The notes under the pieces: generated by a model
Seen by the model: only the letters and a program-made list of their open reading frames with translations
Told to the model about the DNA's origin: nothing
Database searches by the model: none
In this document: in pieces, positions 46,578 through 55,370 of the stretch
Position numbering within the stretch: the stretch's first letter is position 1
How the letters are laid out: every line of letters begins with the position of its first letter
Position numbers and translations under genes: made by a program
Origin: Shewanella seohaensis
Lineage (GTDB): Bacteria > Pseudomonadota > Gammaproteobacteria > Enterobacterales > Shewanellaceae
Assembly (NCBI RefSeq): GCF_025449215.1
Contig: NZ_CP104900.1
Coordinates: forward strand, 3,162,001 to 3,226,000
Direction of reading: 5' to 3'
DNA: 64,000 nucleotides

Positions 46578-46855
46578 CATTACTTCCACAGTTAAAAAGG
46601 GACATCGAATCCGAGGTGATAAAAATCAGCTTCTTACGAGTCGTTTATCTTGGTTAAGCTCACATATGAGCCAAAGTACAAATTAGCATTCTCGCCGAGT
46701 TAACTAAAGTTAAAAAATATAAGTTAACAATTTTTCACGGCTGAACCTATCAGGCTTATTTCGGCAGTACTCAAAATAAGCCTTATCAGTGCATGCGCTA
46801 TTATAAGGCGCACGCCACCGATTGCGACTATGAATTATGCGTTATTGTACGCAAA

Positions 46856-47314
46856 TTAAGCAAATAGGCAGTTTTCGAAGCTTTTTACCAATAATTCCAA
46901 GCCCTTTTGGTCTTCTTCATCGAAGCGGTCAAAAATAGGACTATCGATATCCAGCACGGCCACAACCTTACCATCGGCGCGGACTGGGATAACAATTTCA
47001 GAATTACTGGCCGAATCGCAGGCGATATGACCATCAAATTGATGCACATCGGCGACGCGCTGCGTCTGATTGGTTTGTGCGGCGGTACCGCACACGCCCT
47101 TACCCATTGGAATACGGGTACAGGCCACTTTGCCTTGGAAAGGACCCAACACCAGCTGTTCGCCACGCATCACGTAAAAACCCACCCAGTTCAGTTCGGT
47201 TAAGTTATCGTTTAGCAAAGCAGAAAAGTTAGCCATGGCAGCCACTAAATCATCCTCGCCCTCGAGTAAGGCCAGCGCTTGACGATTCAGTGACTCATAA
47301 AATTGCGGTTTCAT
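46856..47314 (-). CDS. msrC: Free methionine-(R)-sulfoxide reductase (GAF domain)
   Basis: This 152-residue single GAF-domain enzyme reduces free Met-R-sulfoxide. The three cysteines of the fRMsr active site are present: two in 'KVACTRIPMGKGVCGTAAQT' and one in 'GHIACDSASNSEIVIP'. The substrate-pocket block 'LNWVGFYVMRGEQLVLGPFQ' is also intact. The neighbourhood (proQ upstream, letA/letB nearby) matches E. coli yebR. It lies 15 bases after yebG on the same strand, so LexA control of yebG may reach it. Confidence 0.94.
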   Translation of the reverse strand: MKPQFYESLNRQALALLEGEDDLVAAMANFSALLNDNLTELNWVGFYVMRGEQLVLGPFQGKVACTRIPMGKGVCGTAAQTNQTQRVADVHQFDGHIACDSASNSEIVIPVRADGKVVAVLDIDSPIFDRFDEEDQKGLELLVKSFENCLFA

Positions 47315-47329
47315 AGACTTCCTAAAAAA

Positions 47330-47629
47330 TTATTCGGCAGCGTCGTCCTTCTTAGGCGCTTTTTTCGCTGCATTTTGTTTTGATGGCGTACTATTAACTT
47401 GAACCACGCCTTTAAGCAAGTTTGTCAGCTCATCTTTATTGTTAGCAAAATAGAATGCGAGCTGTTCGCTCACGGTTTCATCAATTCCGAGCTGCGCTTT
47501 TTGAATAAATGGAATGAGGTTATCGGCGATGTCGAGCATCTTATCGTAGGCGTCAGCCTCCTTTTTCGATGTAAATGTCATCTTCTCCACCCCTTCTCTT
47601 ACCACGACAAACTGTGTAATAACTGCCAT
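47330..47629 (-). CDS. yebG: SOS-inducible YebG family protein
   Basis: This 99-residue protein has the conserved YebG block 'ITQFVVVREGVEKMTFTSKK' plus 'EADAYDKMLDIADNL', and a variable Lys/Ala-rich tail. YebG is a small LexA-regulated protein of unknown biochemical role. The call is strengthened by a perfect LexA box 14 bases upstream of the start codon (47643–47658). It is followed by msrC. Confidence 0.9.
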   Translation of the reverse strand: MAVITQFVVVREGVEKMTFTSKKEADAYDKMLDIADNLIPFIQKAQLGIDETVSEQLAFYFANNKDELTNLLKGVVQVNSTPSKQNAAKKAPKKDDAAE

Positions 47630-47642
47630 GACTGCCCTCGCA

Positions 47643-47658
47643 CTGTTTTTATATACAG
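47643..47658 (-). promoter_or_regulatory. LexA (SOS) box of yebG
   Basis: CTGTTTTTATATACAG is a perfect CTGT-N8-ACAG operator. It differs by one base from the umuDC box at 3035–3050, and the next six bases (TAATC plus one) are also nearly the same. Being palindromic, it acts on the minus-strand yebG promoter. Confidence 0.9.
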
Positions 47659-47834
47659 TAATCAGGATGACATAAAGTGAACTAGTGATGCAAGTGTTCT
47701 GATTATTCTGGTATTATGAGTACGCTTTTCGTTGTCGAGATGGGTCAAGCAATGTGCTATCTCACCCTGTAATATGGTTTTATTGCGGATTATTTGCTCT
47801 CTCAATGGCTTTGGGGCTAATTTAATATTTTTAT

Positions 47835-48470
47835 ATGCATGAAAATACAGCAGAAAACTCTGTAATCCTCTGTCGTTCCTGCGACTTAGCCGTTCGAAAG
47901 CGCGCCTTACCTACGGGTGTTAGGGCGTTATGCCCGCGCTGCAGCACCGCACTTTATGACACACCATACTGCTCGGTAAACGGCATGTTAGCGCTGTGTA
48001 TTACCGCGCTGGTGTTCTATTTTCCCGCCAATTTTTTTCCGGTACTCGAAATCCACTTTTTGGGCAGCATTCGTACTACTACAGTGTTTCAGGGCGCCTT
48101 TGCGGTATTCGACCAAGGTTATTGGGTCGTGGGATTAGCCGTGCTCGCCGCCGCCGTGATTGGCCCAGGATTATTGATTCTGTCGATCCTCAGCCAGATT
48201 TTGATCGTCAAATGGGGACTTGGCAGTCCATTTTGGCGTCGCAGCCTCAAACAGTTATTAAAGCTGCAAGGGCTGCTATCCCAGCTCACCATGCTGGAGA
48301 TTTATGTGATTAGCTTTTTGGTGTCATCATTTCAGTTATCTGATTTCTCGGATATTTACTTCGGTATGGGCACCTTCTGCTTCACCATGCTTTTTGTAGT
48401 CACTCTGTTTTTGCAGCGTGAATACGATATTGAGCATATGTGGAGTCTTCTCATGCAGGAGCGACACTAA
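47835..48470 (+). CDS. PqiA/LetA-like membrane protein, first half
   Basis: This is a 211-residue protein. A zinc ribbon at the N-terminus (C-R-S-C … C-P-R-C in 'VILCRSCDLAVRKR' and 'RALCPRCSTALYD') is followed by four membrane helices of the PqiA domain ('ALCITALVFYFPANFFPVLE', 'GFAV/VLAAAVIGPGLLILSI' region). It corresponds to the N-terminal half of E. coli LetA (YebS, ~427 residues), which works with LetB to move lipids between inner and outer membranes. Its stop is one base before the start of the second PqiA half (48472). Confidence 0.87.
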   Translation: MHENTAENSVILCRSCDLAVRKRALPTGVRALCPRCSTALYDTPYCSVNGMLALCITALVFYFPANFFPVLEIHFLGSIRTTTVFQGAFAVFDQGYWVVGLAVLAAAVIGPGLLILSILSQILIVKWGLGSPFWRRSLKQLLKLQGLLSQLTMLEIYVISFLVSSFQLSDFSDIYFGMGTFCFTMLFVVTLFLQREYDIEHMWSLLMQERH

Positions 48471-48471
48471 G

Positions 48472-49089
48472 ATGCAGCAACAGGGAAAAGACTTAGGCCT
48501 GTGCCTGTGCCGAGTGTGCCGGCAGCTCAATAACAGTGAGAATAGTCACTGCAGCCGCTGCGAGGCCGAACTCCATGTCCGTGATCACAGCAGCTTACAA
48601 AAAAGTTGGGCGCTGCTGATCACCGCCGCCATTTTGTTGGTTCCCGCCAACCTCTACCCTATTACAATGCTCACCAATCAAGGGCAAGTGCGCCACGATA
48701 CGATTTTTTCGGGGATTATCCATTTGGTGCATTCGGATATGTTGCCCATCGCCATTATTGTATTTATTGCCAGTATTTTAGTGCCTTGGGTGAAAATTAT
48801 CGGTTTGGCCACTTACCTCTGTGCCATCAGTTTTAATCTGCCGATTTCGAAAAAGAAACTCATGGTGGGATTTCATGTGATTGAGTGGATTGGCCGCTGG
48901 TCAATGCTCGATTTGTTTGTGATCTCCTTGACGGTTGCCCTCGTCAATATGGGGCAATTACTCGATGCAAAGCCTGCACCTGCGGCCACGGCGTTTGCAT
49001 TGGTGATTTTACTGACTCAACTTGCCGCAAAAGTTTTAGACACTCGTTTACTCTGGGATCGATTGGAACCTCAAGATGACACAAATTGA
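48472..49089 (+). CDS. PqiA/LetA-like membrane protein, second half
   Basis: This 205-residue protein repeats the zinc ribbon ('LCRVCRQLNNSENSHCSRCE') and the PqiA membrane domain ('ITAAILLVPANLYPITMLTN', 'IVFIASILVPWVKIIGLATY'). Together with the preceding gene it equals one full LetA split in two. The ATG at 48472 is chosen because the zinc ribbon follows directly. It overlaps letB by 14 bases, which indicates coupling in a three-gene lipid-transport operon. Confidence 0.87.
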   Translation: MQQQGKDLGLCLCRVCRQLNNSENSHCSRCEAELHVRDHSSLQKSWALLITAAILLVPANLYPITMLTNQGQVRHDTIFSGIIHLVHSDMLPIAIIVFIASILVPWVKIIGLATYLCAISFNLPISKKKLMVGFHVIEWIGRWSMLDLFVISLTVALVNMGQLLDAKPAPAATAFALVILLTQLAAKVLDTRLLWDRLEPQDDTN

Positions 49090-51712
49090 ATCGCCAAAAG
49101 TTGTGAAGAAAAAACTCTTTTCGCCGATTTGGCTGCTCCCGATAGTGGCGCTCGCACTCGGCGCATGGCTGGGCATTAAGAGCATCAAAGAATCGGGCAT
49201 TGAAATTCAGATCCACTTCCCCAGTGCCACGGGGATCGATGTGGGCAAAACCCTAGTCAAATACCAAGGTCTTACTGTCGGTAAGGTAAAAGACATTGGT
49301 ATCGACGAGGATCTTAAGGGCGTAAACGTCAAAGTCATGATGGACTATCGCGCTAAGCCTTTCTTAAATAAAGAAACCCTCTTTTGGTTAGTCACCCCAA
49401 AAGCCAGCATTACGGGTGTTGAAGGCTTAGATGCGCTGTTTTCGGGTAACTATATCGCAATTCAACCCGGTAAAGGCAATACCGCCACCTTCTTCGAGGC
49501 TGAGCGTCAACCGCCACCGATGCAGGTGGGCTCAGAAGGGGTAATGATCGAACTGACGGCCGATAAGCTCGGCTCGTTAGACGTGGGTTCGCCAGTGTTC
49601 TTTCGTCAGATCCCCGTCGGCAGCGTAGTTAGCTATCGTTTAGATGGCAATGCCAGAGTCATTATCAGCGCCTTTATCCAAGAGCAATATGCGCGTTTAG
49701 TGAAGAAAAACTCTCACTTTTGGAACGTTTCCGGCGTAAAAGTCGACGCCAGTTTAGCGGGCATTAAAGTCAACACTGAGAGCTTAGCTTCCATTCTGGC
49801 GGGCGGCGTGAGTTTCAGCTCCGATGATAAAGCGCCTGCGGCACAAAATGGTGACAGTTTTGCCCTCTACGATTCCGAAACCAGCGCCCTTGGCGGAATT
49901 GAAGTGAGCCTGACCATGACCGATGGCAATGCGATTGATAAAGGCACTCGCATTATGTATCGCGGCATCACCATTGGCACTCTGCAGAGCAAACAACTCA
50001 CGGCAACCGGCGTGACTGCGGTGGCAAAATTTGAGCCTGAATACGCCAACCTGTTAACCAGTGACGGGCTGTTTTGGCTTGAAGGCGCCGATATTTCGCT
50101 CTCTGGGATCAAAAACCCCGAGCGTTTACTCACGGGAAGCGTAATTAACTTCTTACCCGGTACCAATGCCAATACGGCGCTGCCAAGCAGTTTTGCCCTG
50201 CAAGAATCGGCGCCCGATCTATTGAAGGCCAAAAAACGTCAGCTCACTATCACCTCCACAGAAAACATGGGCCTCACCGCAGGTGCTGAAGTGCGTTATA
50301 AGCAGCTACCTATCGGTCAGGTGCTGGCGGTGAAATTAACTAAAGATCTGTCGGCCGTTGAATATCAACTCGAGCTGCAGCCTGAGTTTGCTAGCTTAGT
50401 TCGCAGTGATAGCTATTTTATCCCCGAGTCGGCGCTGAGTATCGATGCCTCACTCGATGGGGTGTCGGTGAAAACCCGCGATATGGCGACCCTCACCAAA
50501 GGGGCTGTAAGTCTTATCCCAGGAACCAGCGACACCCCGCTTGCGGCGAATACTCGCCTGTCACTCTTTAGCTCAATGGATGAAGCAAAACAGTTTTTTG
50601 CTCGGCAACAACGTCTGTACTTTACCCTCACCAGCGTAGATGGCGCAGATGTCAGCCAAGGCTCACCGATTTACTATAAAAAAATGCAAATCGGCAGTGT
50701 GGAGTCGGTCAACTGGCAGAGTAAAACCGAAGACTTTGCGATTAAAATCGCTATCGATAAGCAGTTCCAACCCTTAGTGCAAAAACCTAAAGTGTTTTGG
50801 CGCAATAGTGCCGTGGATGTCAGTGCCAGTCTTGCGGGTATTGATGTCGCCGTCGCGCCACTTCAGGGTGCGTTAAAGGGCAGCATCAGCTTAGGTTTGT
50901 TGGATAGTTCAACGAGTGAGCCTAATGCAACACTTAAACTATATGAAAGTAAACAGCTCGCCTTAGCGCAGGCTCAAGCCATCAAACTCACCTTACCCGC
51001 CTCGGCGAAATTGGCTGCCAAGGCCGCCATTCGTTATCAAGGTCATCAGGTGGGTGAAGTGACGCAAGTTAAGCTCAATGCCGACTTAACCACCCTCACG
51101 GCCACCGCCTATCTCTATGGCGACTATGCCGAGCACTTCAGCCGCAGTGATACTGAGTACCATATGGTTGATGCGCAAATCTCCTTAGCGGGGATCAAAG
51201 CGCCAGAAACCTTAATCACTGGGCCTTATATTGGTGTGTTACCGGGTAAGAGCAACCAAAAGGCGAGTCAATTCCAGGCCAAATTGGTTGAGAGCAGCTA
51301 TGCCAACGTAGCCGAAGATGCACTTAAATTTACCTTAGAAGATAGCAACCTAGGCTCAATGAAAGTCGGTACGCCTATCTTCTTCCGTGGCATTAAAGTC
51401 GGCCAAATCGATGGTTATAGCCTGTCGTCTCAAGGCAACAGTGTGCTAATGCAAGCGCATATTGAGCCGCAGTACAGTCACTTAGTGAATCAGAGCAGTC
51501 AGTTTTGGGACGCTTCGGGCATTAAAGTAGACGTGGGGATTTTCTCTGGTGCACAAATTGAAGCCGGTTCGCTCGAAACCCTATTAGCGGGTGGCATTAA
51601 TGTCGCTACTAAGGAAACGACGCAAGCAGGTAATCGCTTAAACCAAGGCACAGTGATCCCATTGCAGCACAAAGCCCAGAGCGAATGGCAGGAATGGGCT
51701 CCAGCCCAGTAG
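49076..51712 (+). CDS. letB: Seven-MCE-domain lipid transport protein LetB
   Basis: This 878-residue protein is almost the same length as E. coli LetB (YebT). One N-terminal membrane helix ('FSPIWLLPIVALALGAWLGI') is followed by seven MCE repeats. Each contains a pattern like 'V-G-x-x-V-x-Y/F-x-x-x-x-V-G-x-V'; they begin near 'TGIDVGKTLVKYQGLTVGKV', 'LDVGSPVFFRQIPVGSV', 'IDKGTRIMYRGITIGTL', 'LTAGAEVRYKQLPIGQV', 'VSQGSPIYYKKMQIGSV', 'LAAKAAIRYQGHQVGEV' and 'MKVGTPIFFRGIKVGQI'. LetB forms a hexameric tunnel across the periplasm for phospholipids. It overlaps the second letA half. Confidence 0.95.
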   Translation: MTQIESPKVVKKKLFSPIWLLPIVALALGAWLGIKSIKESGIEIQIHFPSATGIDVGKTLVKYQGLTVGKVKDIGIDEDLKGVNVKVMMDYRAKPFLNKETLFWLVTPKASITGVEGLDALFSGNYIAIQPGKGNTATFFEAERQPPPMQVGSEGVMIELTADKLGSLDVGSPVFFRQIPVGSVVSYRLDGNARVIISAFIQEQYARLVKKNSHFWNVSGVKVDASLAGIKVNTESLASILAGGVSFSSDDKAPAAQNGDSFALYDSETSALGGIEVSLTMTDGNAIDKGTRIMYRGITIGTLQSKQLTATGVTAVAKFEPEYANLLTSDGLFWLEGADISLSGIKNPERLLTGSVINFLPGTNANTALPSSFALQESAPDLLKAKKRQLTITSTENMGLTAGAEVRYKQLPIGQVLAVKLTKDLSAVEYQLELQPEFASLVRSDSYFIPESALSIDASLDGVSVKTRDMATLTKGAVSLIPGTSDTPLAANTRLSLFSSMDEAKQFFARQQRLYFTLTSVDGADVSQGSPIYYKKMQIGSVESVNWQSKTEDFAIKIAIDKQFQPLVQKPKVFWRNSAVDVSASLAGIDVAVAPLQGALKGSISLGLLDSSTSEPNATLKLYESKQLALAQAQAIKLTLPASAKLAAKAAIRYQGHQVGEVTQVKLNADLTTLTATAYLYGDYAEHFSRSDTEYHMVDAQISLAGIKAPETLITGPYIGVLPGKSNQKASQFQAKLVESSYANVAEDALKFTLEDSNLGSMKVGTPIFFRGIKVGQIDGYSLSSQGNSVLMQAHIEPQYSHLVNQSSQFWDASGIKVDVGIFSGAQIEAGSLETLLAGGINVATKETTQAGNRLNQGTVIPLQHKAQSEWQEWAPAQ

Positions 51713-51794
51713 CAAATCCATTTTGCTAAGGCCTTCATTCAGGGCCTGTATTACGGAACATTAGTGAAGGAACTGTTTTAACTTTAGGTGAGTC

Positions 51795-52091
51795 ATGAAA
51801 GGAAAGTACTCAAAATTAATCCAAGAGTATTGTGAGCAAGGAAGTATCTATATTCCTCCCGGGTTTAAGCGCCATTCAGCTTCTCATTTGGCGGTAATCC
51901 GGCATGATTCAGGCGAGCCCAAGTTAGTCGCTAAAACCTTCTTTAAGAAAGAAGATCTTAATTATTATATTTCTTCCACATTAATGGAGTTGGTCATTGA
52001 TAGTGGGGGAAATCTTCCTGCAAAGGTGGTTGATTTCAAAGAAAATATAGAATTCAAGATTGCAAGTAATGGTGCACTGATTAAGTTATAA
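51795..52091 (+). CDS. Hypothetical small soluble protein (98 aa)
   Basis: I do not recognise a family. It starts at an ATG behind a weak GGTGAG site and has an alpha/beta composition: 'YIPPGFKRHSASHLAVIRHD' near the N-terminus and 'KVVDFKENIEFKIASNGALI' near the end. There is no signal peptide or membrane helix. It lies 82 bases downstream of letB and is followed by a strong terminator, so it could be the last gene of the letAB transcript or a separate unit. Confidence 0.6.
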   Translation: MKGKYSKLIQEYCEQGSIYIPPGFKRHSASHLAVIRHDSGEPKLVAKTFFKKEDLNYYISSTLMELVIDSGGNLPAKVVDFKENIEFKIASNGALIKL

Positions 52092-52140
52092 TCCGTGTGT
52101 TTGCGTGATAATCAGTCCCGCAAGCTTAGTATCATTTAAC

Positions 52141-52182
52141 AATCAGGCGCATTAGATAAACTCTAATGCGCCTGATTTTTAT
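52141..52182 (+). terminator. Strong intrinsic terminator
   Basis: A 16-bp perfect stem (52141–52156 with 52162–52177; arms AATCAGGCGCATTAGA and its inverse) with a five-base loop and a T-run. It closes the letA–letB–hypothetical unit on the plus strand and may also serve the minus-strand SpmAB-like gene that ends at 52236. Confidence 0.88.
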
Positions 52183-52235
52183 CCGCTAAAGCGACTGTTT
52201 GCATCGCTCTCAATCAGCCTTTCGCCATCATATTC

Positions 52236-53461
52236 TTAGCCATAGAACCAATAACAGACCGCAATCGCGGCGCAGATCCCTGCAAAATCAGCCGTTAAAC
52301 CACAGGCGAGCGCATGACGCCCGTGACGGATCCCAACAGAGCCAAAGTAAACGGCCAGCACATAAAAAGTCGTTTCAGTACTCCCTTGGAAAATCGCTGC
52401 CAAGCGCCCCGCAAAGGAGTCCACACCGTGGTGCGTCATAGTTTCGAGCATCATGGCCCGCGCGCCTGACCCGCTAAAAGGCTTCATTAATGCGGTTGGC
52501 ATTGCATCGACAAAACGGGTATCAAACCCGAAAAGACTCACGCCACTCGCAATCAGTTGCAGCAGGTAATCCAACGCACCCGATGCCCTGAGTAAGCCAA
52601 TCGCCAGCAGCATAGCTAACAGGTACGGGATCAGTTGAATCGATTGGTTAAACCCCGCCTTAGCGCCTTCGATAAACTCATCATAAATCGCCACTTTTCG
52701 CATGCCCGCCACCAGCACAAAACTGAAGACTAACAGTAGCAATATCCCGTTGCCCAAGGCAGTCGACACTGTGCCAATCGCGTCTGCCGTTAAGGTCATC
52801 AAATAAAAACCACTGGCGACTAATGCCGACAGCAGCACCGCGCCATATCCGAGGACCACGGCATTGAGCAGTGAAAGCCGCTGCACAACAGCGACGATCA
52901 AAAGCCCCGCTAAGGTTGAGGCAGACGTGGCGAGCAGAATCGGTAAAAAAATGTCTGCAGGTGCAGCGGCGCCTGCTGGGCACGGTACAAAAATACCGTG
53001 ACAGGAACTAAGGTCACCGAGGAGGTATTGAGCACTAAAAATAGAATTTGTGCATTGGTTGCGACAGTTTTGACCGGATTAAGACTCTGCAAATCCTGCA
53101 TTGCCTTTAGCCCCAATGGCGTGGCGGCATTATCCAACCCAAACACGTTGGCCGTTAAGTTCATCGTCATACTGCCAAATGCGGGGTGCCCCTTGGGCAC
53201 TTCGGGCATTAATCGGCGCAGCAGCGGCTCAAACACAAAGGCAATCGCCCCAACAACGCCTGCCTTTTCACCAATTCGCATTAATCCCATCCACAGGGAC
53301 AAAACGCCCACTAAGCCTAGGGCGATTTCAGCAGCGAGTTTAGCGCTGGCAAACATGGCCTCTACCGCGTTGGCAAGCACCTCAATATGCCCATTAAAAA
53401 GCTGTACCGCCATCGCCAGCAGCGATGTGAGGAAAAACACTAACCACACCCGATTTAGCAC
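52236..53461 (-). pseudogene. SpmA–SpmB-like nucleoside-recognition (Gate) membrane protein fusion, one-base frameshift
   Basis: The N-terminal part ('RVWLVFFLTSLLAMAVQLFN' … 'GSMTMNLTANVFGLDNAATP') matches SpmA-like Gate domains; the C-terminal part ('AMPTALMKPFSGSGARAMML', 'GSTETTFYVLAVYFGSVGIR') matches SpmB. In sporulators these are two spore-maturation proteins; many Gram-negatives carry them fused. Adding one base at the CC at 52972–52973 (CC to CCC, plus strand) joins the frames through 'YRAQQGAAAPADIFLPILLA' and gives 408 residues. The transport or recognition role is undefined. Confidence 0.83.
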
Positions 53462-53523
53462 TCTGCCGCTTCCTTATTTTTATCCATGCTTTTTCTTTAT
53501 GTTGCTGTGATAACCGGTTTTTG

Positions 53524-55056
53524 ATGGCAAAAGCCAAGGGAGAAAATCCCAGCCCAGTAAGGGATTATGATATACTTGCCGCAGTTGATACACTGCCTAA
53601 TCCCGTTATGGTTCAATTAAATCAAAATTTTATCAATACTATTGCCCAAGAACTGCCTGCCCATCTCTCAATGGATGACTTTATCGCAGCCTGTTCGAGA
53701 CCACTACGCCGCTCGATTCGCGTCAACACCTTAAAGATCAGCAGTGAAGACTTTAAGCAATTAATGCAGCCTAAGGGATGGACCTTTGAACCCATTCCCT
53801 GGTGTGAGGATGGTTTCTGGATAAGCTACGATGAAGAAGAGCAGCTCGGCAACGCCCTAGAGCATATTCAGGGATTGTTCTATATCCAAGAAGCCAGCTC
53901 CATGTTGCCCCCCACTGCGCTATTTACCCCGAATGCGAATTGGCAATGTGTATTAGATTTAGCTTCGGCGCCCGGCTCTAAAACCACGCAAATGGCAGCG
54001 TTAATGAATAATCAAGGCTTATTAGTCGCCAATGAATATTCCGCTAGCCGCGTCAAAGTGCTCCATGCCAATGTGCTGCGCATGGGGGCCTGTCACTGCG
54101 CCCTGACTCACTTCGATGGACGGGTATTTGGCGAGTATCTGTATGAAAGTTTTGATGCGGTATTGATTGATGCCCCCTGCGGCGGTGAAGGCACAGTCCG
54201 TAAAGATGCGGACGCGTTAAAATCTTGGTCCCTCGATGAGGTGATCGAAATTAGCGAAACCCAAAAAGCGTTAATCGAATCTGCATTTTTGGCGTTAAAA
54301 CCGGGTGGCAGTTTGGTGTATTCCACTTGCACCCTTAATCGGCACGAAAACCAAGGCGTGTGCGAATATTTACAGCAAACCTATGGCGATGCGGTGCAAT
54401 TTGAATCCTTAAGCCAACTGTTTGATGGCGCCGAAAAAGCCACTACGCCAGAAGGCTTTTTGCACGTTTGGCCGCAAATTTACGACAGTGAAGGCTTTTT
54501 TGTCGCGAAGTTGACTAAAACCCGCTCGGTGCCGCGCCTGCAACCTGAGCCTAAATTGCAAAAGAATTTCCCCTTTACGGAGGCAAGTGCCAAACAAGCC
54601 AAAGCCATTCAAGCCTATTTTGCCGATGATTTGGGTATCGAACTGCCCGATGATCTCATTATGGTGCGCGACGATGAGTTTTGGCTCTTTCCCCATGAGT
54701 TTAAAGATTTTATTGGCAAAATGCGCTTTCAGCGGATTGGGGTTAAGCTGGCCGACCACAGTAAACATGGCTTTAAAGTCCGTCATGAAGCCATTATTGC
54801 GCTTGCGGGAAAAGCACTTACCTCGGGGGCGACAAACGGCGCTAAAGTCGTCGACGTTAGCGATGAGCAAGCGAAAGAGTATTTGATGGGACGAGATATT
54901 CCCCTCGATACGACAGGTAAGGCTCAAGGTGAAGTGATTGTCTGTTATGGCGGCGCGCCCTTAGGCATGGCTAAACATTTAGGCAATAAATTAAAAAACA
55001 GCCTGCCCAGAGACTTAGTAAAAGATAAAGTGTTATTGCTACCACCGCAGGCATAA
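53524..55056 (+). CDS. rsmF: 16S rRNA m5C1407 methyltransferase RsmF
   Basis: This ~510-residue RNA cytosine-5 methyltransferase of the NOL1/NOP2/Sun family follows E. coli RsmF (YebU) closely: 'ACSRPLRRSIRVNTLKIS', the SAM motif 'VLDLASAPGSKTTQMAALMN', 'LIDAPCGGEGTVRKDADALK' with the first conserved Cys, and 'VYSTCTLNRHENQGVCEYL' with the catalytic Cys. The C-terminal PUA-like part is complete. The start is uncertain: ATG at 53524, or ATG at 53608, where homology to E. coli begins; neither has a strong ribosome site. It lies after letA–letB, as in E. coli. Confidence 0.93.
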   Translation: MAKAKGENPSPVRDYDILAAVDTLPNPVMVQLNQNFINTIAQELPAHLSMDDFIAACSRPLRRSIRVNTLKISSEDFKQLMQPKGWTFEPIPWCEDGFWISYDEEEQLGNALEHIQGLFYIQEASSMLPPTALFTPNANWQCVLDLASAPGSKTTQMAALMNNQGLLVANEYSASRVKVLHANVLRMGACHCALTHFDGRVFGEYLYESFDAVLIDAPCGGEGTVRKDADALKSWSLDEVIEISETQKALIESAFLALKPGGSLVYSTCTLNRHENQGVCEYLQQTYGDAVQFESLSQLFDGAEKATTPEGFLHVWPQIYDSEGFFVAKLTKTRSVPRLQPEPKLQKNFPFTEASAKQAKAIQAYFADDLGIELPDDLIMVRDDEFWLFPHEFKDFIGKMRFQRIGVKLADHSKHGFKVRHEAIIALAGKALTSGATNGAKVVDVSDEQAKEYLMGRDIPLDTTGKAQGEVIVCYGGAPLGMAKHLGNKLKNSLPRDLVKDKVLLLPPQA

Positions 55057-55370
55057 TGGTTATAAATCGACCATTTTTTAGCGAGAAATAACCTAAAAAG
55101 GGAATAGAGAAAGTGTCACTCACACTAAACTCAACTACACTGAGTCTATTGTAAAGCGCACTGCATGGCGCTTTCATCTGTAGCGCACGGCTCTTCAACG
55201 AGCCATTCCCCTAGGCCCAAACAGTTGGAATCGTTTTGGGCCTTTTTTATGGGCTTACGCCTAATCGAGTTCAGCTTTTATTTATGGGGCAAACTTCACC
55301 GACTAGCACTTTACTCACAACGCGTAAGTCAAGGCTTAGTCTTTGCGGACTCAAGCAAATGCTACACGTC
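55057..55370. other. Intergenic region with rsmF terminator
   Basis: No gene is supported. AGGCCCAAA (55213–55221) pairs with TTTGGGCCT (55235–55243) and is followed by six T's, a good plus-strand terminator for rsmF transcripts. I see nothing else of note. Confidence 0.6.

Noticed and set aside
47835..49089. Frameshifted single letA gene
   Set aside because: Each half has its own zinc ribbon, start codon and natural C-terminus, and no single-base change in a homopolymer run gives a convincing join, unlike the other broken genes.
49867..50232. Minus-strand ORF within letB
   Set aside because: Antisense shadow of a well-supported coding region.
54409..54927. Minus-strand 172-codon ORF within rsmF
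   Set aside because: Antisense shadow; rsmF is intact and conserved across this span.
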